A stretch of 8,498 nt of DNA. Origin: Pseudonocardia sp. Lineage in GTDB: Bacteria; Actinomycetota; Actinomycetes; Mycobacteriales; Pseudonocardiaceae. The stretch is taken from the NCBI GenBank assembly GCA_030453005.1, contig JAKDLE010000080.1, forward strand, positions 1 to 8,498, read 5' to 3'. This document shows positions 1 to 8,276 of the stretch, one piece after another. Positions within the stretch are counted from its first letter, which is position 1, and each line of letters begins with the position of its first letter. A program made the position numbers and the translations under genes. The notes under the pieces were generated by a model. It searched no databases. It was given only the letters and a program-made list of their open reading frames with translations, and had not been told where the DNA came from.

Positions 1-557
1 ACGCCGTCGCACGCTCGCGGACGTCCGCCTACACCTGGTGCGTCATCGACGATGGCGACGCCCTGTCGCTGCCCTACTCCGACGCCTCCTTCGACGCCGC
101 GGTCTCCACCCAGGTCTACGAGTACGTGGCCGACGTCCCCGCTGCACTGGCCGAGCTGCGCCGGGTGCTGCGCCCGGGCGGACGGGTCCTCGTCCTCGAC
201 ACCGACTGGGACTCGGTCGTCTGGCACACCGCCGACCGCGACCTGCACCGGCGGGTCATGGCCGTCTGGGACCAGCACCTCGTCGACCCCCACCTGCCGT
301 GCACCCTGCCGGGGCACCTGCGGCGTGCCGGCTTCCGGATCACCGACCGTTCCCTCATCCCCCTGTTCAACGCCACCTTCGACGCCGCGAGCTACAGCGC
401 CCTGACCATCCAGACGATCGGCGGCTACGTGCGGGGGCGCGGCGGGATCACCGCCGAGGACGTCCGGGCGTGGACGGCGGACCTGGAGGCACGGGGCGCG
501 GAGGACGACTACCTGTTCAGCCTCAACCGGTACTGCTTCACGGGCGTGGCGGTGTGA
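1..557 (+). CDS. SAM-dependent methyltransferase, C-terminal part (5' end outside window)
   Basis: The reading frame (first full codon at 3) is open from the window edge to TGA at 555-557 and gives 184 residues, so the N-terminus is missing. The visible part fits a class I, UbiE/type-11-like methyltransferase. It has an acidic segment followed by GDALSLPYSDASFD (motif II region), then a helix with VPAALAELRRVLRPGGRVLVLD, which is the usual helix-plus-strand that follows the SAM site. The glycine-rich SAM loop (motif I) would lie upstream of the window and cannot be checked. DTDWDSVVWH after the strand, and the later LRRAGFRI segment, recall a subgroup of small-molecule methyltransferases, but the substrate is unknown. 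The stop codon overlaps the GTG start of the DoxX-like gene by 4 bp, so the two are probably co-translated. The GTG at 126 is internal and not a sensible start, because conserved motif residues lie before it. Confidence 0.85.
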   Translation, partial: AVARSRTSAYTWCVIDDGDALSLPYSDASFDAAVSTQVYEYVADVPAALAELRRVLRPGGRVLVLDTDWDSVVWHTADRDLHRRVMAVWDQHLVDPHLPCTLPGHLRRAGFRITDRSLIPLFNATFDAASYSALTIQTIGGYVRGRGGITAEDVRAWTADLEARGAEDDYLFSLNRYCFTGVAV

Positions 558-1087
558 CCGGCATCCGCGACACCACGACGGAGTCCGGTGTCGACGCCCG
601 AACGACGGGCCGCGCCCTCGCCGCGCTGCGCATCCTGTTCGGCCTGATCTACCTGAGCAACGCGTTCGCGAAGCTCGTGGACGTCAGCGACTTCCGGATC
701 GGGCCGATCGGGGCGAACCTCATCGCCCGCGACGCCGCCCGCAGCATCCTCCAGAGCGCCGCGCAGGACACCTGGCTGCCGCCGCTCGGGGCCTTCTACG
801 ACAACGTCGTGCTGCCCAACTGGGCCTTCTTCAGCCCGTTCCTGATCGTGGCGGAGTTCGCGATCGGCCTCGGCCTGCTGTTCGGCGTGGCCACCCGCCT
901 GGCCGCGCTGGGCGGGCTCGCCCTCATCGGGCCGATCTGGCTGATGATGCTCGACGAGGGCCACTACCTGTGGGTCTACCCCGTCGAGCTGTTCCCCCTG
1001 CTCATCCTGGCCGTGGTGCCCGCAGGCCGCGTCCTGGGCCTCGATCGCGTCCTCGCCGCCCGCTTCCACGGCCGGTGGCCGTTCTAG
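554..1087 (+). CDS. DoxX/DoxD-family small integral membrane protein
   Basis: This 177-aa protein has about four hydrophobic helices at roughly residues 20-41, 90-112, 114-133 and 141-158, with a short soluble N-terminus and no signal peptide. The first helix (RILFGLIYLSNAFAKL) and the block PNWAFFSPFLIVAEFAIGLGLL followed by GVATRLAAL are typical of the DoxX / thiosulfate:quinone oxidoreductase small subunit (DoxD) superfamily. Members sit in the cytoplasmic membrane and some act in quinone-linked redox chemistry; most are uncharacterised, so I do not assign a reaction. GTG at 554 is chosen because it overlaps the methyltransferase TGA (GTGA), and the frame upstream of it is just a shadow of the methyltransferase gene. 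No good Shine-Dalgarno is visible, in keeping with translational coupling. The gene ends at TAG 1085-1087, 12 bp short of the convergent dehydrogenase gene; no clear terminator lies in that gap. Confidence 0.85.
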   Translation: MTGIRDTTTESGVDARTTGRALAALRILFGLIYLSNAFAKLVDVSDFRIGPIGANLIARDAARSILQSAAQDTWLPPLGAFYDNVVLPNWAFFSPFLIVAEFAIGLGLLFGVATRLAALGGLALIGPIWLMMLDEGHYLWVYPVELFPLLILAVVPAGRVLGLDRVLAARFHGRWPF

Positions 1088-1099
1088 CAGGCGCCCGGG

Positions 1100-3307
<2,208 letters not shown>

Positions 3308-3310
3308 GAG

Positions 3311-3318
3311 TCCTCCTT
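3311..3318 (-). promoter_or_regulatory. Strong Shine-Dalgarno that fixes the E1 start codon
   Basis: On the minus strand this reads AAGGAGGA, followed by CTC and then GTG at 3307-3305. That is near-perfect anti-16S complementarity at normal spacing. If the upstream in-frame ATG at 3328 were used, this element would lie inside the coding sequence and encode the residues EGG, which is unlikely. Confidence 0.85.
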
Positions 3319-3368
3319 CAGGCCGCACGAGTTCAGGGCCGCCCGAGTACGGCCACCCGCCCCCTCGT

Positions 3369-3374
3369 TACCCT
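3369..3374 (+). promoter_or_regulatory. -10 element (TACCCT) of a probable leaderless promoter for the three-gene operon
   Basis: TACCCT matches the actinobacterial TANNNT -10 consensus and ends exactly 6 nt before the ATG at 3381. Transcription would therefore start at or next to the A of the start codon, giving a leaderless mRNA, which is common in actinobacteria. In agreement, no Shine-Dalgarno is seen upstream of 3381. No convincing -35 hexamer is visible; GAGTAC at 3345-3350 is at the right distance but a poor match. The divergent E1 gene begins at 3307, so this promoter sits in a 73-bp shared intergenic region. Confidence 0.55.
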
Positions 3375-3380
3375 GCGTCC

Positions 3381-4178
3381 ATGCCCGACGACGACACATG
3401 CAGCATCGGCCTCGAAGGCGCCCTCGCGCACGCGGAGCGCGAGGTCGACGCGGCCGCGAAAGCCGTCGCCACCCTCGGTCGCGAGCTGAAGAAGGCCCGC
3501 GCCGCGGCCGCGACCGGACAGGTGCGGGACCTGCGCAAGGTACTCGACACCGCCCGGGCGCTGGCCGTCGAGGTGGCCGGGCAGGTCGAGACCGCGGCCG
3601 CCTCCTACGACGTCGACGAGCCCGCGCTGCTGTCCTCGGGCGCCTACGCCAAGGAGTTGCTGGCCGCGGCCGAGGCGGCAGGCGTCGCGATGTTCGAGGA
3701 CGACGACCGGCTGCTGTGCTACCCCTCGATCGTGCGGGTGCTCCCGGGCGACCTCGCGTTGGAGATCGATCGCAAGCGGGCCCGCGGCATCCGCCCGTCG
3801 GTGGTGGTGGACCAGCTCGGGAAGGCGCAGCGGGCTGGGCCGCGGTTCAAGGCCGCTCCGCTCCTGGCCAGCCTGCTCGGCGCCTACGACCTGGTGGTGG
3901 CCGGGCAGGGGAAGTCACCCGGCGCCGTGGTGCGGCTCGTCGACGTCTACGCCGTGCTGACCCTGCTGCCCGGCCAGTCCCGCGACTACACCAAGGCCGA
4001 GTTCGCCCGCGACCTCTACCTGCTCGACCAGAGCGGCTCGCAGGAGAGCTCCGCCGGGCGGAGGCTGCGGTGGGCGGCGAGCTCGGGCACCCGCGGCGCC
4101 GGGGTACTCACCACCGTCACCCGCAGCGGGCAGCAGCAGCGCTACTGGGGGATCGCCTTCGAACCGGCTACCCCGTGA
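3381..4178 (+). CDS. Conserved-looking protein with helical N-terminus and winged-helix-like C-terminus; first gene of BREX-ATPase-like operon
   Basis: I do not recognise a named family for this 265-aa protein. Residues about 10-75 are Ala/Glu/Lys/Arg-rich with heptad-like spacing and probably form a helical hairpin or coiled coil. A middle section (about 85-150) contains GAYAKELLAAAEAAG, then short strands around LLCYPSIVRVLP, resembling a small alpha/beta module. The C-terminal part (about 160-262) reads as helix-rich then strand-rich: LLGAYDLV, VVRLVDVYAVLTLLPG, YTKAEFARDLYLLDQSG, GRRLRWAASSGTRG, then two strands ending QRYWGIAFEP. This pattern looks like a winged helix-turn-helix, so a DNA-binding or adaptor role is inferred. 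The ATG at 3381 is chosen because a leaderless -10 lies just before it; upstream in-frame sequence overlaps the divergent E1 start and lacks coding character. The TGA at 4176-4178 overlaps the next gene's GTG by 4 bp. Confidence 0.8.
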   Translation: MPDDDTCSIGLEGALAHAEREVDAAAKAVATLGRELKKARAAAATGQVRDLRKVLDTARALAVEVAGQVETAAASYDVDEPALLSSGAYAKELLAAAEAAGVAMFEDDDRLLCYPSIVRVLPGDLALEIDRKRARGIRPSVVVDQLGKAQRAGPRFKAAPLLASLLGAYDLVVAGQGKSPGAVVRLVDVYAVLTLLPGQSRDYTKAEFARDLYLLDQSGSQESSAGRRLRWAASSGTRGAGVLTTVTRSGQQQRYWGIAFEPATP

Positions 4179-5191
4179 GTGACACCGGCGAGATCTCCGG
4201 CGGGTTCCCCGCAGGTGGCATCGGGCTGCGGCCCGACGAGTACGCCCGGTTCGTCTCCGCCGAGTACCTCGACGACTACGTCCGTGCCGGTGGCGCGGCC
4301 GTACGGTTCGTGGTGGCGGGCAGCGACGAGATCGCCACGCGATGGCACACCGGGCTGGCCGCGGCGGCCGACGAGCACGGCTACCTGTGCGTGGGCGTCG
4401 ACGCCGCCGAGCACCGGGTGCACATGATCGACCAGGTCTACGCCGCAGTCGCCCGTCAGGTCGACTGGCTCGACCTCGCCCGCCGCCAGGTCACCGCCGG
4501 GTGGGAGTCCCTCGGCCTGGCTCCGGAGAGGCCCGGCGCCCTGTCGGTCGCGGAGGTGGCCGCGCACCACGACGTGGCGGTGCCCGAGGCGGCGCGCAGC
4601 ATGCGCAGGCTCCTGGAGTCCGACCTGTTGCGCGACCCCGGCCTGGACCGCGAGTTCCGGCTCGCCGCGCTGCGGCTGTGCCAGTGCGAGCTGGCCACCG
4701 GCGACGTGCTGGAGGCCGAGCGGGACGCCGTGCTGGCCTGGCTGCGGGTCGAGCCGGTCGCGCTGCGCGCGGTGAAGTCGGCGTCGCTGCACGGGCGGGT
4801 CGCCCGGCCCAACGCGCGGGCGATGCTCGTGTCGCTGGCGGCGTGGCGGGCCCGCATCACCGGGTCGGGCGTCGTGGTCGACATCGACCTGAGCCGCCTC
4901 GCGGTGGCCCGGCGTCCTCCCTTGGAGCAGCGCAGCGGCCACTACTACACGAAGGCCGCCGTGCTCGACGCCTACGAGGTGCTGCGCCAGCTCGTCGACG
5001 CCACCGACAACCTGCGCGGCGCCTTCGTCGCCGTCACCATGCCCCCCGAGCTGGTCACCGACGACGCCCGCGGCCTGCCCGCCTACAGCGCACTGCACCT
5101 GCGGATCGTCGACGAGATCCGGGACCTGCGCCGCGCCAACCCGTTCGCCGCGCTCGTCCGGCTGCAGACCCGGCTGGAGGCCGTCCGATGA
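4175..5191 (+). CDS. BREX-type ATP-binding-domain (DUF2791-like) protein with degenerate Walker motifs; probable pseudo-ATPase
   Basis: This 338-aa protein follows the pattern of BREX system ATP-binding (BrxC/BrxD, DUF2791) proteins. Residues 23-47 (YARFVSAEYLDDYVRAGGAAVRFVV) are the usual lead-in to the P-loop in these proteins. A helix and strand ending in GYLCVGVD (69-76) and a segment IDQVYAAVARQV (85-96) then follow as in the family. Where the Walker A loop should stand (G49 to H58) there is AGSDEIATRWH, with no GKS/GKT. The Walker B position is VVVDID (233-238), keeping the first Asp but not the catalytic Glu. Near the C-terminus, FVAVTMPPELVTDDARGLPAYSAL (284-307) resembles the family's sensor-like TPEFF-D-RG-Y-AL block. 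I infer a non-hydrolysing structural or regulatory partner of the ATPase encoded next. GTG at 4175 overlaps the previous TGA; no Shine-Dalgarno is seen, so translation is likely coupled. Family assignment is by eye from memory. Confidence 0.75.
   Translation: MSDTGEISGGFPAGGIGLRPDEYARFVSAEYLDDYVRAGGAAVRFVVAGSDEIATRWHTGLAAAADEHGYLCVGVDAAEHRVHMIDQVYAAVARQVDWLDLARRQVTAGWESLGLAPERPGALSVAEVAAHHDVAVPEAARSMRRLLESDLLRDPGLDREFRLAALRLCQCELATGDVLEAERDAVLAWLRVEPVALRAVKSASLHGRVARPNARAMLVSLAAWRARITGSGVVVDIDLSRLAVARRPPLEQRSGHYYTKAAVLDAYEVLRQLVDATDNLRGAFVAVTMPPELVTDDARGLPAYSALHLRIVDEIRDLRRANPFAALVRLQTRLEAVR
5176..5180 (+). promoter_or_regulatory. Shine-Dalgarno for the BrxD-like ATPase gene, inside the preceding gene
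   Basis: GGAGG lies 7 nt before the ATG at 5188, within the last codons of the pseudo-ATPase gene. It supports the 5188 start and shows that the ATPase can recruit ribosomes itself as well as by coupling through the ATGA overlap. Confidence 0.8.
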
Positions 5192-6444
5192 CGAGGGGCC
5201 GGACGAACGACAGGCTCGCCGCCCGGCGCGCGATCGAGGCGCTGCGCTCGGGTGTGCCCAGCCGCGACGCGGTCGCGGCGCTGGGCAGCGGCCAGGCCGA
5301 GATCGAGGACCGGTTCACCGCCCTGCTCGACGGGATCGGCACGGTCCGCCGCGAGAACCGCGGTCTGCTGCTCGGCGGCGGCTTCGGCGCGGGGAAGAGC
5401 CACGTCCTGGAGCACCTGACCCACCTCGCCCTGGACCGCGGCCACGCGGTGAGCCGCATCGTGATCAGCAAGGAGACGCCGCTGCACGACCCGGCCAAGG
5501 TGCTGCGCGCCGCCGTCGAGTCGGCGGTGTCGCCCGACGGCGCGATCGGGGCGGTCGCCGAGGCCGCCGCCGGGCTGGACCCAGGGAGCCCCGCGTTCGC
5601 CGAGCTGCTGCGCTGGTGCAGCGGCTCGGGCGCGCCGGTCGACGAGTGGTTCCCGATCACCCTGACCCTGTTCCCGCTGGTGCAGGCGGGCGAGGACAAC
5701 TTCGCCGACGCGATCGTGCGGTACTGGTCGGGCGACAAGCTCGCGGTCGCCGAGGTCCGCAGACACGCGAAGTTCGCCGGGATGGGCAAGCCCGCTCTGG
5801 CCGCCGTACCCGCCCGCGAGCTGGCTCGTCAGCGCTTCCGGTTCCTGGCCCGGCTGTTCGTGGCCGCCGGGCACCAGGGCTGGGTGCTGCTGTTCGACGA
5901 GGCCGAGCTGATCGGCCGCTACACCCTGCAACAGCGCGGCCGCTCCTACGCCGAGCTGGCCCGCTGGCTGGGCCCCGACAGCGACGACCCGGCCGCGCCG
6001 CTGGCGGCCGTCGTGGCCATGACCGACGACTTCGACGCGGCCGTGCTCACCGCCAAGAACGACCGGGAGGTCGTCCCGGCGAAGCTGCGCGCGAAGCAGA
6101 CCACCGAGTGGGCCGACATCGCCTGCCGCGCGGAGACCGCGATGGGCCTGATCGAGAACGACATGCTGCTGCTCGACGCCCCCGACGACGCCGAGCTCGA
6201 CCACGCCTACCGGCGGCTGCGCGCGCTGCACTCGCAGGCCTTCGACTGGGACGCCCCCGACGTCACCGGCCTGGAGAGGCTCGGCACCACGCGAATGCGG
6301 CAGTACGTGCGGGCGTGGATCAACGAGTGGGACCTCGTTCGGCTCGACCCGGCCTTCCAACCCGACAGCCAGGTCACCCCGGTCACGTCCAACTACGACG
6401 AGCTGCCCGAACTCGACTGGCCCGAGGACCGCGACCAGCAGTGA
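5188..6444 (+). CDS. BrxD-like P-loop ATPase (BREX system ATP-binding domain, DUF2791-like)
   Basis: This 418-aa protein carries an intact nucleotide-binding site. The N-terminal block RRAIEALRSGVPSRDAV (13-29) followed by ALGSGQAEIEDRF is the hallmark opening of BrxD/DUF2791 proteins as I remember them. Walker A is GGFGAGKS (64-71) with Lys70. Walker B is GWVLLFDEAEL (231-241) with Asp237-Glu238. AVVAMTDDFD (274-283) sits at the sensor-1 position, and basic residues R369/R371 in a late helix could serve as an arginine finger. BrxD proteins are AAA+/ORC-like ATPases of BREX-type phage defence, predicted to act on DNA or remodel a partner complex in the cytoplasm. Here the gene overlaps the upstream pseudo-ATPase by 4 bp (ATGA) and has its own GGAGG site. 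No other BREX core gene is in the window, so calling this BREX would be wrong; it is a BREX-related orphan module. The gene ends 11 bp from a convergent gene. Confidence 0.85.
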   Translation: MTRGRTNDRLAARRAIEALRSGVPSRDAVAALGSGQAEIEDRFTALLDGIGTVRRENRGLLLGGGFGAGKSHVLEHLTHLALDRGHAVSRIVISKETPLHDPAKVLRAAVESAVSPDGAIGAVAEAAAGLDPGSPAFAELLRWCSGSGAPVDEWFPITLTLFPLVQAGEDNFADAIVRYWSGDKLAVAEVRRHAKFAGMGKPALAAVPARELARQRFRFLARLFVAAGHQGWVLLFDEAELIGRYTLQQRGRSYAELARWLGPDSDDPAAPLAAVVAMTDDFDAAVLTAKNDREVVPAKLRAKQTTEWADIACRAETAMGLIENDMLLLDAPDDAELDHAYRRLRALHSQAFDWDAPDVTGLERLGTTRMRQYVRAWINEWDLVRLDPAFQPDSQVTPVTSNYDELPELDWPEDRDQQ

Positions 6445-6455
6445 CGGTGTCGGGG

Positions 6456-8276
6456 TCAGCCGCCTGCCAGCCTGCTGCGGTGCTTCGCGAGCGCCTTGCG
6501 GGCGGCCTTGGCCACGACCTTCACCGGATGGTGCACGCCGATCGAGGTGAGCACGTCGATCAGACGGGGATGGTCGAGCCGCCAGATCCGCTCCAGCACG
6601 TCCAGGTGCTCGGTCGGTTCTCCCGCCGCGAGCATGTCGACGATGTCCTCGGGCGCACCGGCGTCCATGATCGCGGCCAGTACGTCGACCAGCCCGGAGA
6701 CCAGACGCTCGGGTTCGACGGTGTCCGGGTCGAGCGCGGAGCGGGCGGCGAGCCAATGCAGCACCAGCCCGTCGTGCGGCCCGCCCAGCTGCGCGCGGAC
6801 CCCGCCGACCGCCACGTCGCCGAGCACCGCCTCGACCGATCCCAGACCGGCCAGCGCGGCGACGGTCGTGCGCCGGGCGGCCGTGATCTCGGCGACGAGC
6901 GCCCGGCCCGCCTCCTGCGGATCGGGCTGGACCGCGAACCACGCCGAGGCCTCGACGACCCACTCTGCTTCGTGGATGACACCGACCAGGTCGGCGATCA
7001 TGGCGGCGTCGGACGCCTCGGGCTCGGCTCGCAGGACCACCTCCACGCCGGCCTCGCGGGCCAGCTCGACCACGATCGGGAGGCCGGCCGCGCTCAGCGT
7101 GGCGTGCCCGTCGAGATCGTGGGACACCCCGCAGCCCGGGCACCGCTCCCCGACGTCACCGGTGCGGGCGACGACCCCGAGTGCGACCAGTAGCTCCAGC
7201 TCCCGCACCACGTCGGCGAGGAACAGCACCGGCAGGAAGCGCGCCAGGCCCGACGAGGTCGCCACCGCGAGGTCGATGACGTCGTCGACGAGCGTCTCGA
7301 CCGGGGCACCTTCCGGGCCGGCAGCCAACAGCTCAAGCATGATCATCAGGGCGTGCCCCTCGGCGTCGGGGTCAGCCGGCACACCGACCGTCGAGGTGAC
7401 CACCCGCTCGTAGGCGGCGATCTCGTCGAGCGCGGCGAAGGACTTGACGGCGAGCAGCCGTCCACGCTGCCGGCGCAGCGCCCCGGCCGCGGTCGCGACG
7501 CCGACCAGGCGGTTCAGGTTCGGGAGGTCCTCGGCCGAGCGCATGCCGCCGGGCAGCTCGTCGCCGGTGTCCAGGGCATCGACGAGATGGCGTGCGTCGG
7601 CGAGACGCAGATTGCCCTTGGCGGTCACCGACCGGCCGGGCGAGGCGCAGTACCCGGCGAGTAGCCCCACCTGTCGCATCAGCGGGATCGCCCGCACCGC
7701 GGCGAGCCGTTCCTCGGAAGAGGGCAGCCGGACCGGCCCGATGAGGGCGGGTTCTGCGTCCTCGTCGTCCTCGTCGTCCTCGGCGGCGTCGAGCCGACCC
7801 AGCAGCGCCGCGACGTCGTCGAAGGGGTTGTCGGGGCCCGCGTCGACGCCGATCCCGCCACCGAAGATGCTCTTGGCCATGCCGAAGTTGGCCGGGTTGC
7901 CCATCTCGCGCAGGAACGCGGCCGTGCTGCGCTCGCAGTACCTCCGCATCTGCGCGGGCGAGCCGGCGCGCAGCAGGCCGGTGTGGGCGAGGAACTCCAC
8001 GAACGCCGCCACCGAGATCGGGATCTCCGCGCAGTCCTGCGGCGACGCCGAGAGCTTGCGCGGGCACCACTCGAACAGGAACGTCCGCACGTCGTCGACC
8101 GTCCAGTGGTCCAGAGCGCCGTCGGCGTAGCCCCACTTCCAATCCATGAGCAGCCCGGCGTCGTTCGGGTCGCCGGACACGTCCTGGGCCCGCAGCCAGC
8201 CGGCGAAGCGCTCGCCCAGCTCGTCGCGGCGGGTGTGGAACGGCTTCTCGTCGTCCGGATCGAACTGCATGCGCAT
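6456..8276 (-). CDS. Hypothetical 606-aa cytoplasmic protein with acidic tract, possible zinc site and helical-repeat-like C-terminus
   Basis: I do not recognise a named family. No signal peptide or membrane helix is seen. Residues about 12-130 form an apparent N-terminal helical domain: LGERFAGWLRA, WTVDDVRTFLFEWCPRKLSA and VAAFVEFLAHTGLL. This resembles, from memory, N-terminal regions of some uncharacterised actinobacterial proteins. Residues 163-175 are a low-complexity acidic linker. A middle domain (about 185-370) ends in a winged-helix-like stretch, VVRELELLVALGVVART, followed by RCPGCGVSHDLDGH with C379, C382, H386 and H391 as a possible metal site. The C-terminal 110 residues look like HEAT-type helices, ending in a basic tail (VVAKAARKALAKHRSR). 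The ATG at 8276 is chosen over an in-frame TTG at 8462 because the extra 62 codons look non-coding. A second ATG at 8270 is an alternative; neither has a strong Shine-Dalgarno. It converges on the ATPase operon and could be a functional neighbour or simply adjacent. Confidence 0.75.
   Translation of the reverse strand: MRMQFDPDDEKPFHTRRDELGERFAGWLRAQDVSGDPNDAGLLMDWKWGYADGALDHWTVDDVRTFLFEWCPRKLSASPQDCAEIPISVAAFVEFLAHTGLLRAGSPAQMRRYCERSTAAFLREMGNPANFGMAKSIFGGGIGVDAGPDNPFDDVAALLGRLDAAEDDEDDEDAEPALIGPVRLPSSEERLAAVRAIPLMRQVGLLAGYCASPGRSVTAKGNLRLADARHLVDALDTGDELPGGMRSAEDLPNLNRLVGVATAAGALRRQRGRLLAVKSFAALDEIAAYERVVTSTVGVPADPDAEGHALMIMLELLAAGPEGAPVETLVDDVIDLAVATSSGLARFLPVLFLADVVRELELLVALGVVARTGDVGERCPGCGVSHDLDGHATLSAAGLPIVVELAREAGVEVVLRAEPEASDAAMIADLVGVIHEAEWVVEASAWFAVQPDPQEAGRALVAEITAARRTTVAALAGLGSVEAVLGDVAVGGVRAQLGGPHDGLVLHWLAARSALDPDTVEPERLVSGLVDVLAAIMDAGAPEDIVDMLAAGEPTEHLDVLERIWRLDHPRLIDVLTSIGVHHPVKVVAKAARKALAKHRSRLAGG
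7758..7782 (-). repeat. Short tandem repeat (9-bp unit) coding the acidic linker
   Basis: On the plus strand GTCCTCGTC is repeated twice exactly (7758-7766, 7767-7775), followed by a partial third copy to 7782. In the gene on the minus strand it encodes alternating Asp/Glu in the acidic tract near residues 166-173. The unit is a multiple of three, so gain or loss of copies would keep the frame. Confidence 0.8.

Noticed and set aside
3308..3328. ATG seven codons upstream as the E1 start
   Set aside because: The AAGGAGGA site would then lie inside the gene; GTG at 3307 has it at proper spacing.
4175..6444. Complete BREX system
   Set aside because: Only ATPase-like components are visible; no PglX methylase, PglZ, BrxL, PglW or helicase sequence occurs in the window.
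5083..7143. Long minus-strand open frame antisense to the BrxD-like ATPase and overlapping the 606-aa gene
   Set aside because: The plus strand carries Walker A and B in a proper protein over 5188-6444, and the 606-aa gene uses another minus frame beyond 6456. This frame has no motif and biased composition.
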